Assembly: GCA_014695325.1 (NCBI GenBank)
Contig: JACJNZ010000092.1
Span: 186,001 to 250,000 of the forward strand
Length of the DNA stretch: 64,000 nucleotides
Reading direction: 5' to 3'
Source of the DNA: Cyanobacteria bacterium FACHB-502
GTDB lineage: Bacteria; Cyanobacteriota; Cyanobacteriia; Elainellales; Elainellaceae
Part shown: piece after piece, positions 27,301-35,709 of the stretch
Numbering within the stretch: the first letter of the stretch is position 1
Layout of the letters: each line of letters begins with the position of its first letter
Notes under the pieces: generated by a model
What the model saw: the letters and a program-made list of their open reading frames with translations, nothing else
What the model was told of the DNA's origin: nothing
Database searches by the model: none
Made by a program: the position numbers and the translations under genes

Positions 27301-28252
27301 CAACAAGCTGGACATTTTCTATCGGCTTGTTGTCCATTACGCCCAGTAAGCCTAACAGCGTGCCCTGTGAATTAAAGAATGGAATCGCGGCATAGCTTTC
27401 AATTCCCAATGAAACCAGAAAGCGATCGTCAGGAAACAACGCCTGAGCCTGACTGCCATAGCAGACAATTTTCCGTTGACGAATCACTTCGAGACAGGGC
27501 GTATTCTTGAGCGGATATTCCAGGTTGTCAGCAATTTTGCCTTCAGCATAAAAGGCGATCGTTTTGATCGTTTCCGGGCTGTCGTCCATCAGCAAAGTAA
27601 TGCAGGCGTAATTCACCCCCAGGGCGGTGGCGAGATGCTGTACCAGCGCAGTAAAAAAAGCCTTGCCTGTTACTGCCGAAACGCCCTGCGTGACCTTTAG
27701 CAGAGCTGCATCAACCTGAGCCATTCTACGAGCCGCCAACCGTAGCTCCAGCTCATCCATTACTATTGCGGCTAAGTCAATCAGGGTTGCTTGCTGCTCA
27801 TCGGTCAGACCCGGACGCGGTTTCGTATCTACCAGAGAAAGCGTGCCCAGATTCACTCTGTTTTCAGTTAGCAGCGGTGCACTTGCATAAAAGCGCACGC
27901 CTGGTTCACCCTGCACAAAAGGATTGCGACTAAAGCGATCGTCTTGCAGCGCATCAGGGATGATCAAAACATCGTCACCCAATAGCGCGAAGCTGCACAG
28001 AGAAACATCTCGCGGAATTTCCTGCTGATCAAACCCGTAACAAGACTTGAACCATGCCCTTGACTCATCCATCAGAGATACAAACACCATCGGTACATCA
28101 AATAGCCGCGCAGCCAGAGCCGTGATGCGATCGAATGCTGCTTCGGAAGGCGTATCGAGAATGTTGTAGTACCGCAGTGCCTCTAATCGTTCCGTTTCAT
28201 CGACAGGTCGAGCAGCAGACTTAGGAATGGGCGGGGGCACGGCTTCTGCCAT
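24320..28252 (-). CDS. Large hybrid histidine kinase, 2 GAF and 4 PAS domains
   Basis: 1310-residue soluble sensor kinase. Order: GAF at about 22-170, GAF at about 185-340, four PAS/PAC units between about 355 and 900, HisKA at about 915-985 with LSHELRSPLNPILGW, HATPase at about 1025-1140 with NLLSNAIKF, DTGKGI and GGLGLGLAIV, and a C-terminal receiver at about 1165-1285 with SDIGMPDIDGYS (phospho-acceptor) and SKPIEP (lysine). No membrane segment. The N-terminal GAF resembles the ALRYYNILDTPSEAAFD type common in multi-sensor kinases. The input signal is unknown. The receiver end is the close relative of the relic at 21204. Confidence 0.93.
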   Translation of the reverse strand: MAEAVPPPIPKSAARPVDETERLEALRYYNILDTPSEAAFDRITALAARLFDVPMVFVSLMDESRAWFKSCYGFDQQEIPRDVSLCSFALLGDDVLIIPDALQDDRFSRNPFVQGEPGVRFYASAPLLTENRVNLGTLSLVDTKPRPGLTDEQQATLIDLAAIVMDELELRLAARRMAQVDAALLKVTQGVSAVTGKAFFTALVQHLATALGVNYACITLLMDDSPETIKTIAFYAEGKIADNLEYPLKNTPCLEVIRQRKIVCYGSQAQALFPDDRFLVSLGIESYAAIPFFNSQGTLLGLLGVMDNKPIENVQLVESLLTLFAVQIAAELERQQAEDIQQEAAQRLQLYADIVRNTQVGIVVWQLEDPNNPESFRLLIANPAASETVGLNFEPLIGKTMAESFPKLLQTPLVQQYLEVIQTGRPIDLGEVSYGEDGISTGFYALKAFALPDRCLGLAFENITVRKQIETQLKESQRYSQQIAEAMPGILFVHDILEQRNIYTNRQIADLLGYSSEQIQAMGTDVIAILIHPDDRQRVLSYSESFQTAADNEVLGIEYRAHHANDEWRWFYTQSVVFNRTTDGLPCQILGVSIDISDRKQSEQALQESEAWTRIATQVAQVGGWRLHLETNLVEIDQRMRQIWGEPDDLVMIPLSTVLERIHPDDRKSVAEAVAAALDPASAGTYEIEYRVVWNDGTERWISAKGQARFEGEGSARRTVDFFGTALDITSARHGEAERKRAQSELVEQEQRYRYIFESVGVAIWEEDFSEAKVAIDQLKAAGVQDFRQYFADHPEFVQQMAQLIKPQDVNQAALTMFGAQEKRELLASLEKIFVPETQAAFAEELLAIANEETFFVTETVLQTLQGERLHVWFSITFPPASESYDHVLVSLLDITQRKQVEQALQQQTEDLVQANRIKDEFLAVLSHELRSPLNPILGWSKLLQTGRFDAQKTQQALAIIERNAKQQTQLIDDLLDISKILRGKLASNKAPVNLVLTIEAALETVRLAAEAKNIQIKTDFDSSFLPVLGDSGRLQQIVSNLLSNAIKFTPSDGQVEVQLKRVGSEAQLQVRDTGKGIALDFLPYVFESFRQEDGKTTRKFGGLGLGLAIVRQLVELHGGTVRAESKGEGTGATFTVRLPLLKRIRAGEMGQWDANSSLTSLPLQPLTGLRILVVDDEADMRELAVAILEQAGAIVQITASAAEALEVLTGVDRFQPALLISDIGMPDIDGYSLIQQVRALPPDQGGQIPAIALTAYASKLDQQQALQAGFQKHISKPIEPEVFIQAIVNLVGSATVQREPVLFQQDVYE

Positions 28253-29211
28253 AGCAAATTACAAATAAAGTTACAAACTATCAGAAACGAAAATTCTCAA
28301 TAAATTATGAGAAGGGGTTGCGTGTCCGTTTTTCCCATGTCCGTTTTCCCAAGTTGTTGTATTGGAGTGTTTTATTTAAGCAGCCATCGCTGGAGGAGCC
28401 ACTTGAGAGGGCTAGCAAGAGTTTTCTGTCTACTACTTTTGAGTGGTCATGATCCAACGTCTATCATTCTAAAGGTTGGGCTTCGGTTTTGCTTGAGCGG
28501 TTTTGCTTGATCGATTCTGCTGAGTGAATTGCTGAATCAACGGCTGAGTCCATTGCTTGCTGAATCCAGTGCTGAATTCATTGAACTGCTGGCGATCTGA
28601 TTGCTAGCGGTCGTTTGCGGTTGACCGTGCTGTTATCGCTGCGGATTGAGCACTCGCGCAGCAGGTCTTACCCCGGCAAGATGCGATCGGGTCCAATTCA
28701 GCAATGTCAGCCGTCTTTTTGTAGCGTTTCAAACAACCTTAAGCATGGCTTTACAGTTGTAAAGGTAAAGTATCCCAAGTACCTGCGATCGTCAAAAATA
28801 AGGCTGTTATTTCTTTATAGACCTATCCAGGGGAGGATTGACAAATCAATCAATCTAGTGTTTATAGGGCGAATTGCTGATAAACACTATGAAGATTACT
28901 TGAAATCCTTGCGCCACAAAAGTTTTGTTGTAATTATTAAGAAGTGCAAAGATGCAAGATATCTGAGGCTTACGGTGCCGAACGTGATTCGTTCTGGAGT
29001 GACCTCATCTACCCACACAATTCAGAACCACAGAGTAAAAGATTCTATCTAGGATTGGGGCATGGGTCGTCTAACGGCTGCACAGCTCCAATCAAGACTC
29101 CGCGTTTCGCTCAGTCTGCGGTGCAGTGATCAGGGATGCAGTTGAGGTGCTTGTCCACTCAATAATTTCTCCCTCCGCCTCGGTGAACTGTGAGTCTCGC
29201 CCGCTTAACGA
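28253..29211. other. Long intergenic region with repeats and a palindrome
   Basis: No confident gene in 960 bp. It contains a 15/14-bp tandem pair TGTCCGTTTTTCCCA (28323-28351), a 14-bp pair CGGTTTTGCTTGAG (28484-28511), GCTGAATC-type microrepeats around 28515-28580, a hairpin TTCTCA/TGAGAA (28290-28309) and the palindrome at 28857. A 145-codon plus-strand frame (28615-29052) has a TTG start, no ribosome-binding site and no recognisable family. Confidence 0.5.
28857..28888. promoter_or_regulatory. Perfect 9-bp palindromic half-sites
   Basis: AGTGTTTAT (28857-28865) and ATAAACACT (28880-28888) are exact inverted copies, with centres 23 bp apart (about two helical turns). That is operator-like spacing, 330 bp upstream of the phototaxis operon. 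A hairpin in a transcript is the alternative. Confidence 0.4.
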
Positions 29212-30459
29212 ATGAATACTTCCTTGTCCATTAGTCCGATCGATAAGTCTTTGAACGTCAACAACACAAACAGCATCAATGAGCTGAAACAAGCAGTTCA
29301 GGTGTTTATCCAAACACAGTTTACAGGCTGCTTAGAGATAACGGTCAAGGGTCAACAAAGCTTCCAGGCAAACCTGTTCTTCAGATCAGGTCGTCTATTC
29401 GCAGGAAGCAGTAGCCTCCATCCAGTTCGTCGGTGGTGTCGCCAAGTGGCTCAATACTGTCCCCACCTCACGGCATCTTCTTCACAGCAATCTCCTCAAT
29501 TTCAGTATTGGAGTCAGAATGGCTTAATTGAATTCACAAAACAAGGCAGGATAACCCATGAGCAGCTGGCTGCAGTGGTTGAAGGCAACCTGATTGAGAT
29601 TTTGTTTGATATTACTCAAACCGCTGCCCAAACGAATGCAGAAATGCAGCTCACCTGCAAACCGCTCACAGAAAATCTACTGCCTCCCTACTTGGTTTTT
29701 CCTTCAATCAGTCGCATTCATCAGCAAGCGCAGCAAATTTGGCAAGTTTGGCAAGAGTCTAACCTGAGCCCGTGGTCTCCCAATTTAGCCCCGGTAATTT
29801 GGGACGCTGAGGAACTCCGGCAGCAAATGTCATTCCTGGCGTATCACAATCTCACATTATTGGCAGACGGCGATCGCACTCTGAGAGACATTGCAATTCA
29901 GCTAAAACAGCCCCTCGTGCCGCTAACCCGCTCCCTGTTGCCCTACCTTCAGAGCAGAATTGTTGGTCTAGACCAGGTTGGGGATTGGGATCGCGATCGA
30001 ATGTCTTTGTCGAATCGTCGCACAACTCCACCAAGCACAACTCCGCCCAGCATAACTCCGCCAACGGCTGTTGCTGCTCAGGCGCGATCAACGCCGCTAA
30101 TTGTCTATATCGAAGATAGCCGCTTTGACAGTGTTGCCATGAGTCAAATTGTGGCTCAAGCAGGCTACCGATTTATTAATGTGCGAAACCCGATCGAGGC
30201 ATTGCCCATTTTGCTGGAGCAGAAGCCAAGTCTCATCTTTCTAGATTTGCTGATGCCCGTGACCAATGGCTATGAAGTCTGCACCCAAATTCGACGAATC
30301 TCAGCCTTTAAAGACACGCCGATCATTATCGTGACGAGCAAAGATGGAATCGTCGATCGCGTTCGGGCAAAGCTGGCAGGGTCTTCAGAGTTCATTACTA
30401 AACCGATCGAGCGAGACAAAGTATTGAGTGTTTTAGAAAATTATCTAAAAAGTTGCTGA
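29212..30459 (+). CDS. pixG: PatA/PixG-type response regulator
   Basis: 415-residue regulator heading the phototaxis operon. The N-terminal half is a PatA-type (DUF4388-like) domain, with QVFIQTQFTGCLEI and LFFRSGRLFAGSSS at about 30-70. A Thr/Pro-rich linker (TTPPSTTPPSITPP) is followed by a receiver with VYIEDSRFDS, phospho-acceptor Asp345 (FLDLLMP) and lysine in ITKPIE. In Synechocystis, PixG and PilG are such regulators that act on type IV pili. The symbol follows gene order and a GAF-type chemoreceptor downstream; pilG/hmpA would be the alternative names. Confidence 0.85.
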   Translation: MNTSLSISPIDKSLNVNNTNSINELKQAVQVFIQTQFTGCLEITVKGQQSFQANLFFRSGRLFAGSSSLHPVRRWCRQVAQYCPHLTASSSQQSPQFQYWSQNGLIEFTKQGRITHEQLAAVVEGNLIEILFDITQTAAQTNAEMQLTCKPLTENLLPPYLVFPSISRIHQQAQQIWQVWQESNLSPWSPNLAPVIWDAEELRQQMSFLAYHNLTLLADGDRTLRDIAIQLKQPLVPLTRSLLPYLQSRIVGLDQVGDWDRDRMSLSNRRTTPPSTTPPSITPPTAVAAQARSTPLIVYIEDSRFDSVAMSQIVAQAGYRFINVRNPIEALPILLEQKPSLIFLDLLMPVTNGYEVCTQIRRISAFKDTPIIIVTSKDGIVDRVRAKLAGSSEFITKPIERDKVLSVLENYLKSC

Positions 30460-30834
30460 ACGTCTCTCAATCGACAGTAGATTGAATAGTGTCTGCTGGC
30501 ATGACATTTGCAAACAAACGGTGAACAAAGTAGGAGTGTATTAAAGATACAGCCTTGGTGTGAAATCTATACGGACTTTTATGTTTTACTCAGGAAGTAA
30601 CGCGCTTTACCAAAGCGATGATTGAAGAGGTGATCGAAGAGGATATTTGAACAATTGCGATGATGCCTTGAACGATGCTGCTCCCAGGTCAATGTTGGGA
30701 AAAAGCCAATTACGATTACTTTTCAGGGTTGCTTTTCAGTGCTACTTTCAAAATTTTACAGCGTTGACCGATTTAGGGAGCTGCAAAAACTGAAAGGCTA
30801 GCAAAATGAATTTGTGTCTATACAGTAGTCAGTA
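30460..30834. other. Intergenic region before pixH
   Basis: No complete gene. An open stretch at 30588-30650 would encode TQEVTRFTKAMIEEVIEEDI and then a stop, but no start or family is visible. It may be the tail of a lost gene or chance. Confidence 0.4.
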
Positions 30835-30890
30835 TTAGAGAATTTAGGGGACAAGGTCGCACCTTTGATAGTCCTCAAACATTCTCCAAG
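30835..30890 (+). promoter_or_regulatory. Conserved structured leader element, copy B
   Basis: Lies 30-50 nt before pixH. Three nested helices can be drawn: GAGAAT (30838-30843)/ATTCTC (30881-30886), GGGGAC (30847-30852)/GTCCTC (30871-30876), and AAGGT (30853-30857)/ACCTT (30861-30865). It matches copy A at 36 of 48 positions. The middle helix shows base-pair changes against copy A that keep pairing. Confidence 0.6.
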
Positions 30891-30941
30891 AATTAAAAGG
30901 AATGCTCCAAGCCAATTCCAATGAATTTAGGATTAGATCGA

Positions 30942-31322
30942 ATGCCAAAAGTTCTCCTGGTTGAAGATAGTTTGACCGATGCTGAGATATTAATTTCCTA
31001 CCTTCAACAAATCGGCATTGCTGTTGTCAAAGTCACGAACGGCGAAGAAGCTCGTACAACGCTCAAGTTACACAAACTTGATCTGGTGGTTTTAGATGTG
31101 ATGCTGCCAGGACAAAGCGGATTTGAACTTTGCCATGAATTTAAAACCAACGTCGCGACAGGACATATTCCAGTCGTTCTATGCTCAACGAAGCAAACCG
31201 ATGTGGATAAACTTTGGGGATGCTTATTAGGTGCGGATGCCTATCTACCCAAACCAATTAATAAACACAAATTGCTAGACACGATCGCAGAACTCATCCG
31301 GTTAAAAGGGCTGAATAACTAG
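30942..31322 (+). CDS. pixH: CheY-like response regulator PixH
   Basis: Single receiver domain, about 126 residues from the ATG at 30942 (AGGA ribosome-binding site; an upstream in-frame ATG at 30921 adds seven residues and overlaps the leader similarity). MPKVLLVEDSLTD gives the acidic pocket, VLDVMLPGQSG the phospho-acceptor Asp52, and LPKPINK the conserved lysine. It is expected to take phosphate from the CheA-like PixL and act on pilus motor direction. The next start follows its stop without a gap. Confidence 0.9.
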   Translation: MPKVLLVEDSLTDAEILISYLQQIGIAVVKVTNGEEARTTLKLHKLDLVVLDVMLPGQSGFELCHEFKTNVATGHIPVVLCSTKQTDVDKLWGCLLGADAYLPKPINKHKLLDTIAELIRLKGLNN

Positions 31323-31868
31323 ATGGAAAAATCATTGCACCTGGAGCTAACCGCAAGCAGCCTTGATACATTGCTGCTGGACCCGCTCCCGCCCGAAGTT
31401 CGCCAACGATTACTGCGCTTTGTCCTGAGCGATCGGGACGAAGTTCTCCTTCCTTTAGAGCAAGTGACCGAAGTGCTTCACATCGATCCGGTCGATATTT
31501 TACCCATTCCCGAAATGCCGGGTTATGTGTTGGGAATTGGCAACTGGAGAGGGGAAATGCTATGGCTGATCGATCTGAATCATTTCATTGGGTTTCCTGG
31601 TTCCCCGTTCCACGCGCAGGCTTGCTCTTATTTCACGGTTCTTGTGGTTCAAATCAACCATGCCTTTGTTGGAATTCGAGTATTACAGGTTAAGGATATT
31701 GAATTACATAATTTGCAGCAGCTTCAGCCCGTAGTTGCTGGCTTATTTTCTCCCAATTTGCTGCCGCTTGTTTTGGGAGTTCTGCCCGAAAGCTGTGATG
31801 CGGTCTTAAATCTTCAAGCGATCGTTCAATACCCTTTATGGAACAGATACCCGAAAAAAGGCGTTTGA
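31323..31868 (+). CDS. pixI: CheW-like adaptor PixI
   Basis: 181-residue CheW-domain protein linking the chemoreceptor to the CheA-like kinase. The CheW fold is visible from [20 protein letters not shown] through [17 protein letters not shown] to the C-terminal [14 protein letters not shown] 40-residue N-terminal extension precedes it. Its ATG abuts the pixH stop and its end overlaps the pixJ start by 31 bp, so the three genes are translationally coupled. Confidence 0.9.
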   Translation: MEKSLHLELTASSLDTLLLDPLPPEVRQRLLRFVLSDRDEVLLPLEQVTEVLHIDPVDILPIPEMPGYVLGIGNWRGEMLWLIDLNHFIGFPGSPFHAQACSYFTVLVVQINHAFVGIRVLQVKDIELHNLQQLQPVVAGLFSPNLLPLVLGVLPESCDAVLNLQAIVQYPLWNRYPKKGV

Positions 31869-34800
31869 AATTTTTGAATCCCAATGCCTCGCCCCTGATG
31901 CGATTCGCCCGGCAAATCGTGGCGAGTTCCGATCAGGACTTTTCAGCAATTCAGAATAGCGATACCACGACTGCGGAGGATACGACGATGCGAGCCTTTG
32001 AAAGATCTCATGAGAAATACCAGCAGGACTATAGTTCCAGAATGCAGCCCACGACGAGCGTCGAAACAAAGGTGGATGAATTTGCGATCCCCGGTGGTAA
32101 CAGTCTACGGAATGAAATAAAAACGGTTGATCTGAACCAAGCCTTTACCATCGTCAAACAGATGCAGCAGGCAGACAACCTGAATACGCTGCTGGCAACA
32201 ACTGTCAAAGAAATTCATCAATATCTGCAAGTCGATCGGGCGATCGTCTATCAGTTTCAAAGCGAGAATCAGGGCATTGTGCTGGCAGAATCGCTTACCG
32301 GAGGTTATACCCCCACCCTGGAGGAAACGCTGCCCGCGATCGCTTTTGGGGCGGCAATGTCGCAAGATCCCCAGCCCTTTATGACCGTGGATCTGACTTC
32401 AAGGGCATCGCTCACCCCCCACCAAGTGCAATTGCTCGATCGATTTCAGGTGCAGGCGAGCTTAAGCTTACCGATCTGGCTCGAAGATGAACTGTGGGGA
32501 CTGCTCGTGGTGCAGCAGTGCAATCGGGTGCGACAGTGGCAGGATATGGAAATTCTAGTGCTGCGTCAAATCGCGACGGAACTGCAACTGCAAATGCAGC
32601 CGATCGAATATCGCGATCGACGGCAGCAAAAGGCAAGAATGGAACCCGTTCTGGCTCAGATAATAGAATCAACGAACTCTTCTTCAGATACCTATACTGC
32701 CCTGGCGAATCTCTGTGAACAGTTGCGACGGTTTTATAAAGCGGATCGGGTTGTGGTGTATCGCTTCTACCCGGAATGGCAGGGGGAATTCGTTGCCGAA
32801 TCAGTTGGGGCGGGCTGGCTCTCGCTGGTGGATGCTCAGGCAGATGATCCTAGCCTGACCTCGTCTGAAATCGTCAGCCACGATCGCTGTGTGAGCAAGC
32901 GAAACGGTGCGCCCGCGTTTAATGATGATCGAGACAAAATCCTGGAAGATACGCAGGGCGGCAGTTACACTAGACGGCAGCAGGTGAAGCGGGTGAATGA
33001 CATCTACAGTGCTGGCTTTTCGAGCTGCTATATTAACACCCTGGAAAAGTATCAAGCGAAAGCTTACATTATCGCGCCTGTGTTTGAGCGAGATAGCCTG
33101 TGGGGTTTAATTGCGGTCTATCAGTGTACGGCTCCGCGAGTTTGGACGGATTCTGAAGTGATGCTACTTTCGTTGTTGAGCGATCGGCTCAGTACCGTTT
33201 TGCGGCAGCTCGAATCTATTGGTCGAGTTCAGGAAAAGTCAGCACAGCTTGAAAGCCAATCTCAGCGGTTAGCCCAGATAGTCGAACGGGGCGTTTCCTA
33301 CAGCAAGTTGACGTACAAGCTTGGTTCTGCTCTGCTTCAGGAGAATTTCTCGATCGATCACATCCTGCAATTCGTTGTTAAAGAAGTGCGACAACAGTTG
33401 GGCAACCATCGTGTTGCGCTCTATCGCTTCAATGAAGACTGGAGCGGTGAATTTATTATCGAAGATGCCGATCGTAACTGTTATTCGATCGTGGGAGCAC
33501 ATCTCAAAGTATTTGGCGAAGATAGTCTGCAAACGAGCCAGGGAGGACGCTATCGTCGCAGGGAAACGCTTTGCGTTGATGATATTTCGGTGAATGAGTC
33601 GTCAGATTTTCCGGTGACGCTTTTACAGGAATGGGGCGCGAGTGCCTATCTGGCTGCGCCGATCGTCAAAGAAGAACAGCTTTGGGGATTGATTGTTGCA
33701 TTTCAGAACGACGGTCCGCGTCACTGGGAACAGATTGATATCAACTTGCTGGCTCAGGTCGGAGTGCAGGTCGGGCTGGCCTTGCAGCTTGCAGAATCCT
33801 TCGAGCAGCTTCGAGGACAATCGATGCGAATGGCTCAATCGGCGGAGCAGGGTCGCTTTATTCTTTCAGTTGTGGATCGGATTCGTCGATCGCTCGATTT
33901 GCAGCAGGTTTTCAAAACCACCGCACGAGAAATTCGCAATTTTCTGGAGGTCGATCGCGTTGCGATTTTCAAGTTCCATGCGGATTCCCATTACACCACC
34001 GGAGAAACGATCGCTGAAGACGTGCGCCCCGGCTACACCTCTGCTTTAGCAGTTCAGGTGGTTGATCACTGCTTTAATGAACGCTATGCCGAGGAATACC
34101 GAAAGGGACGAGTCTGGGCAACTGCCGATATTTATCAGGCAAACCTGCAAGCGTGCTACATCGAAGTCTTGGGCCAATTTCAGGTCAGAGCAAATCTGGT
34201 GATTCCGCTGTTAAAAGGTGAGGAACTCTGGGGCTTGTTCTGTATTCACCAGTGCAGCGGAGCCAGAGAATGGCAGGAAACTGAGATTGAATTTGCCAAG
34301 CAGATTGCGGCTCAACTCAACGTGGCGATTCAGCAGGGCGAATATGTGGAGCGATTGCAGGCTCAGTCCGCACAGCTTGCAGAAGTTGCCGATCGAGAGA
34401 AAGTTGCCAAAGAGCAGCTCCAGCAAGAGGTCATTCAGCTTCTCTCTGCCGTTCGTCCTGCGCTGGATGGCGATCTCACCGTTCGCGCCCCAGTGACCGA
34501 CGACGAGGTTGGCACCATCGCTGCCGCCTATAACAATACTCTGGGCAGTCTACGGCAGATTGTCATGCAGATGCAGACCGCAGCGAATCAGGTCGCTCAG
34601 ACTTCTCAAGATAGCGAATCTTCGATCGCCAGCCTCACGGCTCAGGCACAGGAGCAGTTTCAGGCGTTAACGCAGGCGCTCCAACGAGTTCAGCAGATGG
34701 TCAGCTCGACGCAAGCCGTAGAAACCAACGCGCAACAGGTCGAAGCTGCCGTTCAACAGGCAAACCAGATTGTGATCACCGGGGATGCCGCAATGGATCG

Positions 34801-35404
34801 TACCGTCGATGAAATGGAAGGCATCCGTGAAACCGTTGCCGAAACAAACGATCGGCTTCAGCGATTGAGCGAATCGTCCCGCAAGATTTCCAGAGTGGTG
34901 AGCTTAATTAGTAACTTCACAACGCAGACTCAACTCCTGGCACTGAATGCTGCGATCGAGGCAACTCGTGCTGGAGAATATGGACGAGGTTTTGCAGTCG
35001 TTGCGGATGAAGTCCGATCGCTAGCTCGCCAGTCTGCCAATGCTGCAACTGAGATCGAACAGCTTGTCCAGGAAATTCAGGCGGGAACCGCAGAAGTGTC
35101 TACCGCGATGGAAACGGGCATTAAACGGGTGGTCTCAGGAACGGAAGTGGTGAATGATGCGCGTGAAAATCTGAATGCGATCGTGGATGCGACAAGCCAA
35201 ATTAGCTATCTGGTTGCAGGAATTACTCAGGCAACGCAAGAGCAAACGCACCAGTGCCAGTCGGTGACACAAACAATGACAGAAGTCGCAGCGATCGCCA
35301 ATAAAACCTCAGGTGATGCGGTGGAAATTGCAACCTCCTTTAAGCATCTGCTGACGATGGCGCAAGATCTGCAGTCGAAGAGTGAACAGTTCAAGGTGGA
35401 TTGA
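31838..35404 (+). CDS. pixJ: PixJ-type chemoreceptor with four GAF domains
   Basis: 1188-residue soluble methyl-accepting protein with no membrane span. Order: GAF1 at about 100-245, GAF2 at about 260-460, GAF3 at about 490-655, GAF4 at about 690-845, HAMP at about 870-925, MCP signalling domain at about 960-1180 with [20 protein letters not shown]4 has a DXCF motif (DHCF, Cys745) and, 28 residues on, a second cysteine (Cys773 in [17 protein letters not shown]), the layout of DXCF cyanobacteriochromes such as TePixJ. Tyrosine replaces the usual histidine after Cys773. GAF2 has Cys397 in a similar place; GAF1 and GAF3 lack it. The architecture matches Anabaena PixJ. Likely the light receptor of the operon. 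Confidence 0.9.
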   Translation: MEQIPEKRRLKFLNPNASPLMRFARQIVASSDQDFSAIQNSDTTTAEDTTMRAFERSHEKYQQDYSSRMQPTTSVETKVDEFAIPGGNSLRNEIKTVDLNQAFTIVKQMQQADNLNTLLATTVKEIHQYLQVDRAIVYQFQSENQGIVLAESLTGGYTPTLEETLPAIAFGAAMSQDPQPFMTVDLTSRASLTPHQVQLLDRFQVQASLSLPIWLEDELWGLLVVQQCNRVRQWQDMEILVLRQIATELQLQMQPIEYRDRRQQKARMEPVLAQIIESTNSSSDTYTALANLCEQLRRFYKADRVVVYRFYPEWQGEFVAESVGAGWLSLVDAQADDPSLTSSEIVSHDRCVSKRNGAPAFNDDRDKILEDTQGGSYTRRQQVKRVNDIYSAGFSSCYINTLEKYQAKAYIIAPVFERDSLWGLIAVYQCTAPRVWTDSEVMLLSLLSDRLSTVLRQLESIGRVQEKSAQLESQSQRLAQIVERGVSYSKLTYKLGSALLQENFSIDHILQFVVKEVRQQLGNHRVALYRFNEDWSGEFIIEDADRNCYSIVGAHLKVFGEDSLQTSQGGRYRRRETLCVDDISVNESSDFPVTLLQEWGASAYLAAPIVKEEQLWGLIVAFQNDGPRHWEQIDINLLAQVGVQVGLALQLAESFEQLRGQSMRMAQSAEQGRFILSVVDRIRRSLDLQQVFKTTAREIRNFLEVDRVAIFKFHADSHYTTGETIAEDVRPGYTSALAVQVVDHCFNERYAEEYRKGRVWATADIYQANLQACYIEVLGQFQVRANLVIPLLKGEELWGLFCIHQCSGAREWQETEIEFAKQIAAQLNVAIQQGEYVERLQAQSAQLAEVADREKVAKEQLQQEVIQLLSAVRPALDGDLTVRAPVTDDEVGTIAAAYNNTLGSLRQIVMQMQTAANQVAQTSQDSESSIASLTAQAQEQFQALTQALQRVQQMVSSTQAVETNAQQVEAAVQQANQIVITGDAAMDRTVDEMEGIRETVAETNDRLQRLSESSRKISRVVSLISNFTTQTQLLALNAAIEATRAGEYGRGFAVVADEVRSLARQSANAATEIEQLVQEIQAGTAEVSTAMETGIKRVVSGTEVVNDARENLNAIVDATSQISYLVAGITQATQEQTHQCQSVTQTMTEVAAIANKTSGDAVEIATSFKHLLTMAQDLQSKSEQFKVD

Positions 35405-35432
35405 TGCGATCGCTCCTCAGGAGTTGAGTAAA

Positions 35433-35489
35433 GTTTTGGGGGAATTTGAGGAGTCTTAGAGATCCTACAGTGCCCCCTATATTCCTCAA
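35433..35489 (-). promoter_or_regulatory. Conserved structured element, copy C (reverse orientation)
   Basis: Read on the minus strand, the 37 nt running from 35480 down to 35444 match copy A (10989-11025) at 27 of 37 ungapped positions, including TGTAG and CCTCAAA. GGGGG and TCCTC can pair in the same columns as the helix of the other copies. It sits between pixJ and pixL but points away from pixL, and no minus-strand gene follows it, which favours a dispersed palindromic repeat. Tandem 12-bp units TTAGCACAGCAA lie downstream at 35652-35675. Confidence 0.5.
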
Positions 35490-35709
35490 CTCTAGAGGAC
35501 TTTGAGAACACAAGGATCGCCTTTTCTCAGGAGTCTTTGTTGTCTTTGTCAGATGTGTTAGCGCAGTGTAACGCGTTATCGTCAGGGCTTCTAGAAATTG
35601 ATGCGTTACGGTTTTGCCCAACCCACTCTACGGTTAATTACGCCTACCTACTTAGCACAGCAATTAGCACAGCAATTATTAGTAAAAGCGATCAGTTATT
35701 AGCAAAATA

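Noticed and set aside
28615-29052. Plus-strand open frame of 145 codons in the gap before pixG
   Set aside because: TTG start, no ribosome-binding site, unusual basic composition, no recognisable family, and it contains the palindrome at 28857.
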